Positions 45,145 through 54,387 are shown, counted from the first letter of the stretch. The stretch is 64,000 nt of DNA from Marinobacter panjinensis (GCF_005298175.1 NZ_SZYH01000001.1:2604001-2668000), one strand, 5' to 3'. The notes: generated by a model not told the origin, from the letters alone. Numbers and translations: made by a program.

Positions 45145-47085
45145 CTAGTCGACCGGCGAATACCAGATCGGCGAAGTGTAGACTCGCTCCTGCTGTTTGC
45201 GGAGTGCCTCTTTCGGCGCCTGCGTTCCGAACATCTTCTCGTCATAGGCGATCCAGCTCGGTGTCGGGATTTCCAGCACGCGCACGTAATAGAAGGCCCG
45301 CTGTTTCGGGTCGAAAGTGAAGTCCTCCCAGTAGCCCCCCAGGAGTGCGTCGCCAATGGTGTTGGTGAAGGACGCGTTCGCGACGTCAACCGTGTCACCG
45401 ACCGGCGTCTTGCTGCGACCATTCTCATCGATCTTGCGGCCGTCCGACACGGCGACATCGAAGATGCGTTCATGCGACTTGCCGGCGGCATCGACCCAGC
45501 CCTTGATGATCTGGATGCGATCGAGATTGGCCCCGTCTGGATCGCGCAGGGCGCGAACCATGAAACGTGGCTTGGCCCCATCTGGCGCCGCGCTCAGATC
45601 ACCGCCCATAGGCACGCCACGCTGGTATCCCTGCGACGCGAAGTCGGGACGATGGACCTCGTCCGGCTTGAAATCCCAGCCGGCGAAGACCCGCACGATC
45701 ATCCTGGTTCCGGTCGTCGCGTAGACCTCCTTGCGCGCCATCGCGTCCCACAGCGCCTCGCGCGTGTTCTCGCGGGCCCATACCCCCGCGAGCCCGGAGG
45801 CGAGCGATTCCCAGTGATAGACGTTCAGGCTTCCGTCCCCGTTCTCACGCAGGTCCTGCGAGACCAAGTCGTCGAATCGATGTTTCGACCCGGGCTCGGC
45901 ACCGGCGAACTTGCCGAAATAGTTCTCTTCTCGCGTCGTGGCCAGCGAGGTGTGGCTGTCGGTGGCGCCGATCATCCCGAACTTGAACGGATTGGCTCCG
46001 AGCTTCTGCTCCTGCTCCAGCCCGATCCCGAGCGCGCTTCGCGCGTACTCGTGCGGCAACATTTCCGGTTTCTTTGGATTGAGGCCGAAGTCGCCCTTGT
46101 CCCACTGGTAGTAGTCAGCAAACTCGTCATTGAGTGATAGCCTGGGATGTACCTCCCCATCTCCTTTGATCTGTGTCACCTCGTACAGCGGCTCCCAACG
46201 CATCCTCCGTTTGGCGTACGCGGCATCGAGCGGCTGACCGGACATCGTCTCCACCGCGAACATCAAACCCTGGGACAGGTTGCCGCCGTGCGGGATGGCA
46301 AGTGCCCTGCCTCCGGTCTTCTTCTCATAGGCCTCCATGAAATCCCAGAGATCCTCCGGATCGACACTGTCAAAGATGCTTAGCGGCAAGACCTGCCTGG
46401 CCTCCTCTGCACCATCCCGGAAGATGACGTTGCGATGCAGGTTGCGCAGGTCTGGCGTCGAGGTCCATTCGAAGCCATGAAAGGCAGTGAACACACCCGG
46501 CTCGTTGTAATTGTCGACCGCGTCGATGATCCGCTCCCAAGCCGAACGCTGAAGGCTCGGATTAGGCATGGAATCTTCCCGCTCCGCTCCGCTTTTCTTC
46601 CATAGTTGGTAGGCCTCCCAGCCTTCCCCTGACTTCACGAGGTCGTGGTACTTCTTGCCCATTGGATCTCTCAGTAGCTCCGGATTCGATTCCTCGATCA
46701 TCGGCGCGAGGCCCAAGTTCTCGGCGTGGTCGGCGATGACTAGAAAATCGAGGGGCCTGATCAGGCGCGCCGGCACCCCGGAGGAGGAGATGGCCTGCTC
46801 GCCTCGGGCGAAACGTAAGGCTTCTTCCGGTCCGAGGGTGTCGCCCACCATGCCTGCATCAGTAGAGAAGGAGGTGTGGAGATGGGTGTCGCCCCAGAAG
46901 ACACGATTGGGGTAGGCCTGGTGGAGATAGGGCGAGTATTCCTTCTTGCCCGCCTTGATCTCGTCCTTGGTGATTGCAAAGTCTTGGGCCCCTGCCACGC
47001 CGATAGCACACAGCAAGGCGATGGCGATACCTATGAGCCTTTGCACATTTACTGGAGCGTTAAACGATCGTGATTCCAAATTCAT
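45145..47085 (-). CDS. DUF3604 secreted protein (PHP-like fold)
   Basis: 646 residues with an N-terminal signal (IGIAIALLCAIGVAGAQ). It has the DUF3604 layout: RVFWGDTHLHTSFSTDAGMV with a TDAG-type metal motif, DFLVIADHAENLG, GVFTAFHGFEWTS, and IGATDSHTSLATTREENYFG. The HxH and D/H residues are like those of polymerase/histidinol-phosphatase phosphoesterases, but the activity of this family is not established. It stands alone in the accessory region. Codon choice (many CGC, TCG and ATC) appears different from neighbouring genes, which may indicate transfer. Confidence 0.88.
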   Translation of the reverse strand: MNLESRSFNAPVNVQRLIGIAIALLCAIGVAGAQDFAITKDEIKAGKKEYSPYLHQAYPNRVFWGDTHLHTSFSTDAGMVGDTLGPEEALRFARGEQAISSSGVPARLIRPLDFLVIADHAENLGLAPMIEESNPELLRDPMGKKYHDLVKSGEGWEAYQLWKKSGAEREDSMPNPSLQRSAWERIIDAVDNYNEPGVFTAFHGFEWTSTPDLRNLHRNVIFRDGAEEARQVLPLSIFDSVDPEDLWDFMEAYEKKTGGRALAIPHGGNLSQGLMFAVETMSGQPLDAAYAKRRMRWEPLYEVTQIKGDGEVHPRLSLNDEFADYYQWDKGDFGLNPKKPEMLPHEYARSALGIGLEQEQKLGANPFKFGMIGATDSHTSLATTREENYFGKFAGAEPGSKHRFDDLVSQDLRENGDGSLNVYHWESLASGLAGVWARENTREALWDAMARKEVYATTGTRMIVRVFAGWDFKPDEVHRPDFASQGYQRGVPMGGDLSAAPDGAKPRFMVRALRDPDGANLDRIQIIKGWVDAAGKSHERIFDVAVSDGRKIDENGRSKTPVGDTVDVANASFTNTIGDALLGGYWEDFTFDPKQRAFYYVRVLEIPTPSWIAYDEKMFGTQAPKEALRKQQERVYTSPIWYSPVD

Positions 47086-48214
47086 GATTTATTCCCTATC
47101 CCTGGGCAGTTCGGCTAACGCTTTGGCTTTGCGGAGCACCGGATCGCCAGCCGAGGTAGGTCCGATAGCAGCCACTTATTAGGCTTTTCGCGGGCTTAAA
47201 ATGCAAAACACTGCAAGCTGAATAATGCCAAATGCGAAGAAAAATGCCGACAATGCAGCTAGCTGCCAAGTGGCCTTGATAAAGTGCGCAGCGATGTACA
47301 AATTAAACTATAACAATTTTTTTATAGGCCGTTTTTCGTTATTTGTCCATAAATTCTACTGGCATCTTTGCAAAAAAAATGGCCTCACAAAAACTCATGT
47401 TCGGACGAATTCCAGAGCTCCAGCAAGGATAAATTTCTTAGGTTTGAGGCAGGAAAACGGGTTCGGACTGAGTGAGGGGTGAATGTTTGCTTTTGTTTAG
47501 TGAGCAACACGCGGACAGACTTTAGGATCCGGACGAGGGCCTTAGCCAAATTTTAGAGCAATACCGATTTTTGGCCCCCGCTCACCGAACAGCGGCTCTT
47601 CGATACCGCCTCTTGACCTAAGTTCTGAAACTACCTCAGGCATAAATCCGCGGCTTCGTCCGTTAGAAAATAGGCTTTTATCCACACTGTCTACATTGTC
47701 GATTCGTTGGATTACGATGCTTCCTGATTCGAATCCTTCACTAATTGTTCGACTCAAGACGTCCGTGATCTTGTAAAAGCCAACATACTCAAATGGGCGA
47801 AAAGCCAGAACGGTCAACCGAGGGTACGCGGCCGGTCTTTTTGCGAGCAGGTCAGCGGGTCTCGATTTCGCGACCTGGTTTAACACGGTGCAGCAAGGAT
47901 TGTCCGTTTCGTGCGACCTAATCAGGTCGCACGAGCGGGACTAATTGGTAGGTCGGAGCGAGCATCTCAATCTTAAGGAGGGTGTCCTAATTAGATTCTG
48001 AGATGGGTGTCCAATTTAGTACTCCACTGATCTAGCTCGATTCGCGTTACGCCCGGGCACTGACTATGATTCTGGTCAGGCTGACCTATCCGTGATGTCC
48101 TCTCGTCCAGTCGTATCCCTCAACTGCCAATAGGGAATGTGCAATGGGATAGTCAGACCAATGCCCTCCATTGAGCCGTTGGGGCGCTAATACGAATGGA
48201 AAGGGAGGTTGACC
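47086..48214. other. remnant zone, 1.1 kb, AT-rich
   Basis: Apart from one short frame at 47542-47886 no convincing gene is seen. A 40-codon frame at 47179-47301 (minus strand, TTG start) would encode a hydrophobic, aromatic-rich segment, possibly a relic. At 47911-47932 GTGCGACCT and AGGTCGCAC form a perfect hairpin. At about 47980-48025 GGGTGTCC-TAATTAG and GGGTGTCC-AATTTAG recur close together. The stretch has T- and A-runs around 47310-47390. It looks like decayed accessory DNA. Confidence 0.5.
47542..47886 (-). CDS. hypothetical protein or fragment
   Basis: A 114-residue frame from a GTG start, not recognised. The sequence has normal protein character (PFEYVGFYKITDVLSRTISE and PLFGERGPKIGIALKFG at the end). 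I see no clear ribosome-binding site and no neighbours that would explain it. It may be the C-terminal part of a longer gene that has been lost. Confidence 0.35.
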   Translation of the reverse strand: MLNQVAKSRPADLLAKRPAAYPRLTVLAFRPFEYVGFYKITDVLSRTISEGFESGSIVIQRIDNVDSVDKSLFSNGRSRGFMPEVVSELRSRGGIEEPLFGERGPKIGIALKFG

Positions 48215-48781
48215 ATGAGTTGGTTCAGCAAGCTTTTCGCGGGTGGTGTCGGCGATGTGATCGAGAAGGTGGGGAGCACCATCGACCGGTTTAATCTTTC
48301 CAGAGAAGAAAAGCAGGCTTTCAAGCTGGAACTGCAACAGGTGCTCATGGAGCGGGAGTCTGAGATCGAGCAGACTATCCGCAAGAACTTGGAGGCTGAG
48401 GAGCGGATCCTGCTCGCCGAGTTGCAGCAGGGAGACACCTACACCAAACGGGCCCGCCCCTCCGTGGTCTATTTCGGCCTTATCATGATCGCCCTCAACT
48501 ACTTTGTGCTGCCCCTCAGCCTTTTGGTGTCCGGCAACGCTGATCAGCTCAAGCAATGCACCACGGAAGAGACGAAGTCGGGGGGGGTTATTAAGAATTG
48601 CGAAGACCGAACCATGTTCCCGCTGCCCGGCGAGTTCTGGGTCGCCTGGGGCGGAATTGTTGCAACCTGGGCCATCGGGCGCAGTTTTGAAAAAGCCAAC
48701 TCCAGCAACAAATTCAGTCGCCTGGTGACCGGCAACAAACAGCGTCCGACACTGCTCGATGACGATGGGGCCGTTGGCTGA
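48215..48781 (+). CDS. 3TM-type holin (GTA holin-like)
   Basis: 188 residues. An N-terminal charged helix (MSWFSKLFAGGVGDVIEKVG) and a long coiled-coil-like stretch (about residues 27-70) precede the QGDTYTKRARPSVVYFGLIM motif. Two hydrophobic spans (FGLIMIALNYFVLPLSLLVS and FWVAWGGIVATWAIG) follow. This fits the holin family described for gene transfer agents and related phage-like lysis units. It would make the membrane permeable so that the amidase can reach the wall. ATG 48215 follows GGGAGG. It is followed 15 bases later by the amidase gene. Confidence 0.78.
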   Translation: MSWFSKLFAGGVGDVIEKVGSTIDRFNLSREEKQAFKLELQQVLMERESEIEQTIRKNLEAEERILLAELQQGDTYTKRARPSVVYFGLIMIALNYFVLPLSLLVSGNADQLKQCTTEETKSGGVIKNCEDRTMFPLPGEFWVAWGGIVATWAIGRSFEKANSSNKFSRLVTGNKQRPTLLDDDGAVG

Positions 48782-48796
48782 TTGGAGGGCTTGCCC

Positions 48797-49633
48797 ATGA
48801 AGATCGAGAATCACTGGCTGAGTGACGATGGGAACGTCAATTTTGAGTTCGAAACCCCCAATACCGGCGGCGAGTTCCCAGCCGGACGGCCAGATACCCT
48901 AGTCATTCATTTCACCGGGGGCAGCAGCGCCGAAAGTTCCGCGCGCCACCTCTGCAAGCCGTCAAGCCGGGCCTCGGCTCACGCCGTGATTGGCCGCGAC
49001 GGACTCATCTACCAACTGGCGCCGTTCAATACGATCACCTGGCACGCCGGCCGCAGTACCTGGAAAGACCGGTCCGGCCTGAATCACTACGCGATCGGCA
49101 TCGAGCTGGATAACGCGGGCCAGCTGGAGCCCAATGGAAATGGTCAATACAGCGCTTGGTTCGGACGGAAGTTCACGCAAGAAGACGTCTTTTTTGGCGT
49201 CCATCGCAACCAGAGTGCCCCCACGGCCTGGCATGCCTACAGCGAAACGCAGATTCAGCGGGTCTTGGATCTGTGTGCTCTGCTGATCGAGTATTACGGC
49301 ATCCGCGACATTCTGGGCCACGAAGAAATCGCGCCCCTGCGCAAAGTAGACCCGGGGCCCGCCTTTCCTTTGGACCGCTTGCGCGCTCGCTTTTTCGGCG
49401 AAACCCGCGATCTGGACGGCGAGGCCGAATGGGGCAGCCCTCGGGATCGCGCCATTGTCGATACGGAGCGGCTTAACATCCGCAGCGGACCGGGGGTCAG
49501 CTACCCCACGGTATCCGAGCCCATCCTGCGCGGAGCCACTGTGAGGACCCTGGAAAACCGCAATGGATGGGCAGAGGTGGAGTGCGTCACTCGGGGCTGG
49601 GTAAGCAGCCAATACCTCAAATATCCGGATTAG
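48797..49633 (+). CDS. N-acetylmuramoyl-L-alanine amidase with SH3 domain (endolysin)
   Basis: 278 residues without a signal peptide, as for holin-dependent endolysins. The Amidase_2 domain spans about residues 30-195. Zinc ligand candidates are H38 (VIHFTGG), H175 (ILGHEEIAP) and D185 (KVDPGPAF). A bacterial SH3 domain at about 222-275 (NIRSGPGVSYPTV ... GWVSSQYL) probably binds peptidoglycan. The ATG at 48797 has GGAGGG upstream; TTG 48782 is the alternative. It forms a two-gene lysis pair with the holin, with no structural phage genes seen near. Confidence 0.87.
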   Translation: MKIENHWLSDDGNVNFEFETPNTGGEFPAGRPDTLVIHFTGGSSAESSARHLCKPSSRASAHAVIGRDGLIYQLAPFNTITWHAGRSTWKDRSGLNHYAIGIELDNAGQLEPNGNGQYSAWFGRKFTQEDVFFGVHRNQSAPTAWHAYSETQIQRVLDLCALLIEYYGIRDILGHEEIAPLRKVDPGPAFPLDRLRARFFGETRDLDGEAEWGSPRDRAIVDTERLNIRSGPGVSYPTVSEPILRGATVRTLENRNGWAEVECVTRGWVSSQYLKYPD

Positions 49634-49877
49634 ACCGTATATCTCCAGTAGCCTATAAAGGGGCAGATCGATTTAATGCAATTTCGTGGAATAATCCGTG
49701 CACTCCCAAGTCCCGAGAAGTCCATTGAGATTTTCCCGGGCAAAAAAGCATTCAAGAAACATCTGACGACGTTTTGACAACTCGCGAATGAGTCATGCTT
49801 CTTTCGGACAGGTTTGACTTGAAAAGCCGACCTGTCGGCGTAGGGACGAGCTCCAGTCTTACTTGATGCAGGATCTC
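49634..49877. other. short intergenic after lysis pair
   Basis: No gene was seen. The spacing lies between the amidase gene (plus) and the convergent pentapeptide gene (minus). Confidence 0.5.
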
Positions 49878-50707
49878 TTAATCCGTATCGCTGAGTAACA
49901 GCGCGCATGCATGCTCGGTGTTATGCGCCGTTTTGAGGCTTTCAGCGGTCAGCCCAGTCGCATGCAGAATGTTCGTCCCGCTCATCTCCGCCCCGTCCAG
50001 AACAGCACCCGAAAACTCGGCACAGACCAGACTACAGCGTGAAAAATCTACGTCGCGAAACGTCCCGCCGTGAGCTTTCGCGCGGTCGAAATTCAGATCG
50101 CTCAGGTTGACCGGCACCCGTGCATCCTCCAACAACCGGCCCAATATGTCGATGGCCAGCTGGCTTTCCATCTCGAGCGGCTCAAGGAGCAAAGGCGGAG
50201 CAACAACAAGCAAACCGGTATCGTTCGGGACGTCGAAACCGGCATCAAGATACATCGGATGAACAGAAAGCGCGCGCCAGTTCCGTAGGGCTAACGCCAG
50301 TTGATCAATCGTCGGCACCACAAGGCCGGGATGAGCGACGGCCAGATCTTCAAGCTCGTGCAGGGCCTTCACGCGCAGGGCGGTGTCGTCCTGACCCAAC
50401 TGCGCAACAGCAGCGTCAAACCGGGACGCCCGATATCAAGGCGCTTGTCCCGCTCAAGCTGCTCTTTAGCGCGTTTTTCAGCAGACATCTGAACAAGTTT
50501 GACCAGACCGACAAGGATCGTCGCAAAAGATGCCAAACCGCCGATGACGAGGATTAACATCTGGCGCGTCTCGCTTTCCCATTTCGCAAAGTCATCCACG
50601 TCGCTCTCCGGCGGCTCGGGCAGGACAAGACCCGGATTAATCAGTATGGCTCCCGCCGCAACGATCGTAAGTGCCACGGCCAGAATTACCAGGACGTCTG
50701 TTTTCAT
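49878..50707 (-). pseudogene. frameshifted membrane pentapeptide-repeat protein
   Basis: Two overlapping minus-strand frames read as one protein broken by a frameshift. Frame A (50707 to 50369) has two membrane spans and then SAEKRAKEQLERDKRLDIG. The second frame contains SRFDAAVAQLG just before QDDTALRVKALHELEDLA. It continues to a short pentapeptide-repeat block (NLSDLNFDRAKAHGGTFRDV) near the C-terminus. SRFDAAVAQLG joined to the RDKRLD helix matches the usual family order (coiled part, RFxxAxxQLG, alpha-solenoid, repeats). The break falls near 50420-50435 (GGGCGTCCC on the coding strand). A sequencing error or a programmed shift are alternatives. Confidence 0.7.
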
Positions 50708-51023
50708 GGCGGTATTTCTGACCTCTGTGTTGGGTCTTTTTCGGGATCACTGCAACGGAACGACCACAACGGCGGCGAAAGTGAAAACTGCTCTTCTGCA
50801 AAGCCATTGCTGTGTCCGCTTCCGCTGAGGATGACATGGCCAGGGTGCGGGACGTCAAAATATCTGCCCAGGCTTTTCCCTAAGCTGTAGATGTTTTTTC
50901 CTCTCAGTCGAGTATAGGCAAGCCGGATTTTTCTGACAATGAGCGGTACTGAAACGGGGTCAGGGTCAGCCATCGATGGCTCAAACTCCCAAATTTCGAG
51001 CAAGACCAGAAATAGGAGTTCCC
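50708..51023. other. 316-base intergenic, contains right direct-repeat start
   Basis: No gene was found. The final 47 bases (from 50977) are the leader of the DMT transporter, identical to 43835 onward, but here without the structured element. The frames in the rest appear unrelated to known proteins. Confidence 0.5.
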
Positions 51024-51438
51024 ATGTCAGGCAAAACCGTAAACAGCGCAATCCTTCTGCTGGGGATCGGCAACGCCATAGCCATCATATCCGACGTATT
51101 CATCAAGCTGCTCGAACCCGGTGCCCCGATCTTTCAGTTTGCCTTCCTGCGCTGCGTCATCACCCTGCTGCTGTTACTGCCCCTGGCAGGACAGCTCAAC
51201 AGGAAGCACCTGTTCTCCGGCTTCAAGATCCACGCCGTGCGGGCTCATATACACCTTGCAGGCATCCTCTGCATGGTCGTTGCCCTGGCAAATCTGCCGC
51301 TGGCCACCGCCAACGCCGTGTTCTATTCGGCCCCCATACTGGTTATGGTGCTGTCCGTCTTCCTGTTCCGGGAAAAGCTCACCCTGCTGAGCGTATTCGC
51401 CGTGTTCAGTGGGTTCGGCGGCATCATCGTTATCCTGC
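50977..51438 (+). repeat. direct repeat, right copy
   Basis: Matches 43835-44296 at a constant offset of 7142 bases. Identity is complete for 87 bases, then mosaic. After about 51438 the similarity stops abruptly inside the transporter gene. Confidence 0.93.
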
Positions 51439-51521
51439 CGGCCGCCGGTGCTCTGGCACTCTGGGAAGGCGCCGCTCAAGGGCGCCGGCCAGAGGCTTTA
51501 ATCCGGATACTCAGCGGGTAA
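51024..51521 (+). pseudogene. truncated DMT transporter paralogue
   Basis: A 165-residue frame whose first about 138 residues match the transporter at 43882 closely. It then runs into unrelated residues and stops. Only the first five of ten membrane spans remain, so it should not work alone. The leader and start site are preserved. Its last bases overlap the 3' end of the convergent His-rich gene. It appears to mark the right boundary of the accessory region. Confidence 0.85.
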
Positions 51522-51945
51522 CATCGATAAGCAGCTGAGCGCCCTCTAAAACCTGGCGCTCTGCCGGATGAGAGCCGCTGTTGTAGCGAAACCGGTAACG
51601 GGTGCCATGATCATAGTGGCGGTCGTACCGGCTGTTGTTCCAGTGGCGTTTGTGGCCATGGTAGCCGTGTTTGCGCTGCTGGTATTTCTTGTGCTTCCAG
51701 CCGTGATGACGCTTGCTGTGCTTTTTGTGTTTCCAGCCGTGCTTGCGGTCCCGGTAGCCATGGTCGGCGTACCTGTCACGGTGCTGGGACGTCAAAAACT
51801 TCTTGTGGTGGGGCGCGCCCGTTCCGTGGTCCACCCTCTGATGGTATCCCGCCTTGTGATCTTCACGTTTGTAAGAGTCCGCCATGGCAGGAGCGGTGGC
51901 CATCATCAGGCCGATAAGACAACTTCCGATCAGAAACTTTTTCAT
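51511..51945 (-). CDS. secreted histidine- and lysine-rich protein
   Basis: 144 residues. MKKFLIGSCLIGLMMATAPA plus MADS is a signal peptide. The mature part is very basic and histidine-rich, with repeated HGWKHKKH-like units (HGWKHKKHSKRHHGWKHKKY). It ends with a less biased RYRFRYNSGSHPAERQVLEG segment. Metal binding is suggested by composition alone; the family is not recognised, though RcnB-like proteins share some of this style. The gene ends inside the last bases of the truncated DMT copy. Confidence 0.65.
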   Translation of the reverse strand: MKKFLIGSCLIGLMMATAPAMADSYKREDHKAGYHQRVDHGTGAPHHKKFLTSQHRDRYADHGYRDRKHGWKHKKHSKRHHGWKHKKYQQRKHGYHGHKRHWNNSRYDRHYDHGTRYRFRYNSGSHPAERQVLEGAQLLIDVTR

Positions 51946-52129
51946 CGTTCATCTCCCGATCTTTTCAGATCCCGGATACCAGCACTCACCGACACGATGT
52001 GTGTGCTCCCTGAGTTCAGGTTACGGAATTACCGGGTAATGTCAGGCGATCAGGAGCCGCTTTGCACTTCTTTTACGTTGACGCTGACAGTCTTTACAGT
52101 TGCTGCCGCCGGTTGACGCGCATACTGGA

Positions 52130-52684
52130 TCAAATCAGGTGAGATTCCAGTTCAAATACGTGTGGGTCGTGATCTCCGAGGGCTCTGAGCGCGTCAGCCA
52201 GTTTCAACAGATATTCACTGTTGGGGCCGCTGGGGCCCGACGAACGTGCAATCTGGCGGGCGATGTCCAGGACAGGGGCTGGCCCCAGGAACGCGGCATT
52301 GTCTTCGGTGGCGATGTACACCAGGCCTTCTGCGCTGCTGCCATCGTCAAACGCCATGGGGGTGCTGAAACGCAGGTAGCCATTTTTCTCGCGTACGTCC
52401 AGATGTTCGAACACCTCCGGTGACACCCGATAGGCCATGCCCTTGCACATTGCGCCAGACTGCTCAATCAACGTGGCCACCCGGCCCGGGGCTTCCGGCG
52501 TACCCCGGTGATCGTGGGAGCCCTGCCAGAAACGCCTGGCCCAACCCTCAATGGTTGCGGGGCGCTGCTCAAGGAACGGAAAATCCACCTTGTAGATCAG
52601 AGAACCATACCCAAACAGCCATACGGAAGACACCCCGTCGAACTGCTGGCGGCTGCGGTTATGCTCTACGGTATCAAATGACAT
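52130..52684 (-). CDS. chaC: gamma-glutamylcyclotransferase, ChaC family
   Basis: 184 residues. VWLFGYGSLIYKVDFPFLEQ is the glycine-rich substrate loop of ChaC proteins. The catalytic glutamate is expected in REKNGYLRFSTPM. These enzymes release 5-oxoproline from glutathione in the cytoplasm. It is a single gene. Confidence 0.9.
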   Translation of the reverse strand: MSFDTVEHNRSRQQFDGVSSVWLFGYGSLIYKVDFPFLEQRPATIEGWARRFWQGSHDHRGTPEAPGRVATLIEQSGAMCKGMAYRVSPEVFEHLDVREKNGYLRFSTPMAFDDGSSAEGLVYIATEDNAAFLGPAPVLDIARQIARSSGPSGPNSEYLLKLADALRALGDHDPHVFELESHLI

Positions 52685-52724
52685 TGTGGTACTGCCCCTT
52701 TCTCACGAACGCTGGTTGAGACCC

Positions 52725-53357
52725 TCAGGTGGCCGCCGTCGACGCGATAAATCCGGCGATGCCCGTCAGTACAATTTCTGCCGCCATGGCGGACAGGATC
52801 AGCCCGCTTATCTTGGAGAGTATGTTCAGCCCGGTTTTGCCCAGAACCTTTTCAAGGTAACCGGACAGGTGCAGCAATACTCCCAATATGACCAACCCTG
52901 ACACCAGCCCCAGCAGACCGCCTGTTACTTCCGGAACGCTGCTCAGCTCGGCACCATAAACCAGTATGGCACCAATGGTGGCCGGGCCGATCATCACCGG
53001 AATGGCCAGGGGAACCACGGCGATGTCGTCACGGTCCTCATCCGGCAGACCGGTGGCGTGGTTGCGGGTGCCACTGGTGACCAGGCTGATAGCGGTGAGA
53101 AACAGCAGACTGCCGGCGCCAATCCGGAACGAGTTCAGGGTAATACCGATGGCGCTGAACAGCAGCGGGCCGGCAAAGAACAGTATCAGCCCCAGGATCA
53201 GCGCCGACACGGTCGAGCGGCGGATAATCGAACTCTTTTCCGCCGCCGGCAAGCCCCGGGTAAGCGCCAGGAACATGGTTACCACAAAGAACGGGGCCAG
53301 CAGGAACAGAAATCGAATCGTGCTGCTGATGTAGGTACTGACAAACGCTTCAAACAT
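52725..53357 (-). CDS. MarC family membrane protein
   Basis: 210 residues with about six spans. The family signature DRDDIAVVPLAIPVMIGPAT is clear and the pattern GPATIGAILVYG follows. Bacterial MarC proteins have no firm function despite their link to the mar locus in E. coli. It is a single gene, 40 bases upstream of chaC on the same strand. Confidence 0.88.
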   Translation of the reverse strand: MFEAFVSTYISSTIRFLFLLAPFFVVTMFLALTRGLPAAEKSSIIRRSTVSALILGLILFFAGPLLFSAIGITLNSFRIGAGSLLFLTAISLVTSGTRNHATGLPDEDRDDIAVVPLAIPVMIGPATIGAILVYGAELSSVPEVTGGLLGLVSGLVILGVLLHLSGYLEKVLGKTGLNILSKISGLILSAMAAEIVLTGIAGFIASTAAT

Positions 53358-53436
53358 TCAGAATATCCGGCCAGAAGTGAAAACGGTATAGCATAACGGC
53401 AGTGGTGCCTGAGTGCCGTACGGAAGTGAACCTACT

Positions 53437-54387
53437 CTACCGTTTAACAATGGATTTCCGGGGTTTACGTGGCTTCACCGGTTTTGCGGGTTTTCCCGGC
53501 CGCGGGGGTTTACCGCGTTTTCCGGCCGGTTTCCCAGGCGGTTTTCCGGGCAACCCGCCTTTTGCATTCTTACCGCGAGCGCCCTGGGGCGGTTTGCCGG
53601 CCTTTTTGCCCGGCTTTTTCCCCGCCGGCTTCTTCGTTTCGCTGCGACTGTCCGGGCTGACCTCCGACGACGAATCCCGGATCATGTCAAAAAGTCCCTT
53701 CAACTCCCTCTCACCCAAGTCACGCCACTCGCCAACCGGCAATCCCTTCAGACTGATGTTCATGATGCGCACCCGCTCGAGCCTGGTGACATCGTAATCA
53801 AAGAACTCACACATGCGGCGGATTTGCCGGTTCAGGCCCTGCACCAGGACGATTCGGAACACGAACCGGGACACTTTTTCTACCTTGCAGCGCTTGGTGA
53901 CCGTGCCCAGGATCGGCACGCCGGCACTCATGCACTGCACAAACTCCGCAGTCACCGGCTTGTTGACGGTCACCAGGTATTCTTTCTCGTGGTTGTTACC
54001 GGCCCGCAGGATCTTGTTGACCAGGTCGCCGTTACTGGTAAGAAAGATCAGCCCCTGGGAGTCCTTGTCGAGGCGGCCGATGGGAAATATCCGCTCGCCA
54101 TGGCCCACATGATTGACGATGTTCCTGGGCTCCGCCGGATCGGTGGTGCTGACCACGCCTACGGGTTTGTTCAGGGCGATAAAGATCAGGTCTTCTTCGT
54201 CACGGGGTTCGATCAGCTGGCCGTTGACCGTGACCTTGTCCCCGGGCAGGACCTGATCCCCCACCTGGGCGGCCTTGCCATTGATGGCGACGTTGCCGTT
54301 CTCGATGTAGCGGTCTGCCTCCCGCCGGGAACACATGCCACTCTCACTGATGTATTTGTTGAGGCGGGTCGAGTGTTTACCGGGCAT
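53437..54387 (-). CDS. rluF: 23S rRNA pseudouridine synthase RluF
   Basis: 316 residues. An N-terminal S4 RNA-binding domain ([20 protein letters not shown]) is followed by the RsuA-type synthase. Its catalytic aspartate lies in [20 protein letters not shown], and [20 protein letters not shown] is typical of RluF, which modifies U2604 in the large subunit. The last about 75 residues are a Lys/Pro/Gly-rich basic tail, longer than in E. coli, probably for RNA contact. Confidence 0.9.
   Translation of the reverse strand: MPGKHSTRLNKYISESGMCSRREADRYIENGNVAINGKAAQVGDQVLPGDKVTVNGQLIEPRDEEDLIFIALNKPVGVVSTTDPAEPRNIVNHVGHGERIFPIGRLDKDSQGLIFLTSNGDLVNKILRAGNNHEKEYLVTVNKPVTAEFVQCMSAGVPILGTVTKRCKVEKVSRFVFRIVLVQGLNRQIRRMCEFFDYDVTRLERVRIMNISLKGLPVGEWRDLGERELKGLFDMIRDSSSEVSPDSRSETKKPAGKKPGKKAGKPPQGARGKNAKGGLPGKPPGKPAGKRGKPPRPGKPAKPVKPRKPRKSIVKR

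Noticed and set aside
47100..47185. Possible integron attC site
   Set aside because: Fragments such as GGCTAAC and ATTAGGC were seen, but the R and L boxes do not pair in the needed arrangement and no integrase is present.
47225..47482. 85-residue plus-strand frame
   Set aside because: It is in AT-rich remnant sequence, shows no ribosome-binding site and no protein-like pattern.
44764..51976. tRNA-targeted genomic island with integrase
   Set aside because: No tRNA or integrase was seen at either edge; the direct repeats are of a transporter gene instead.
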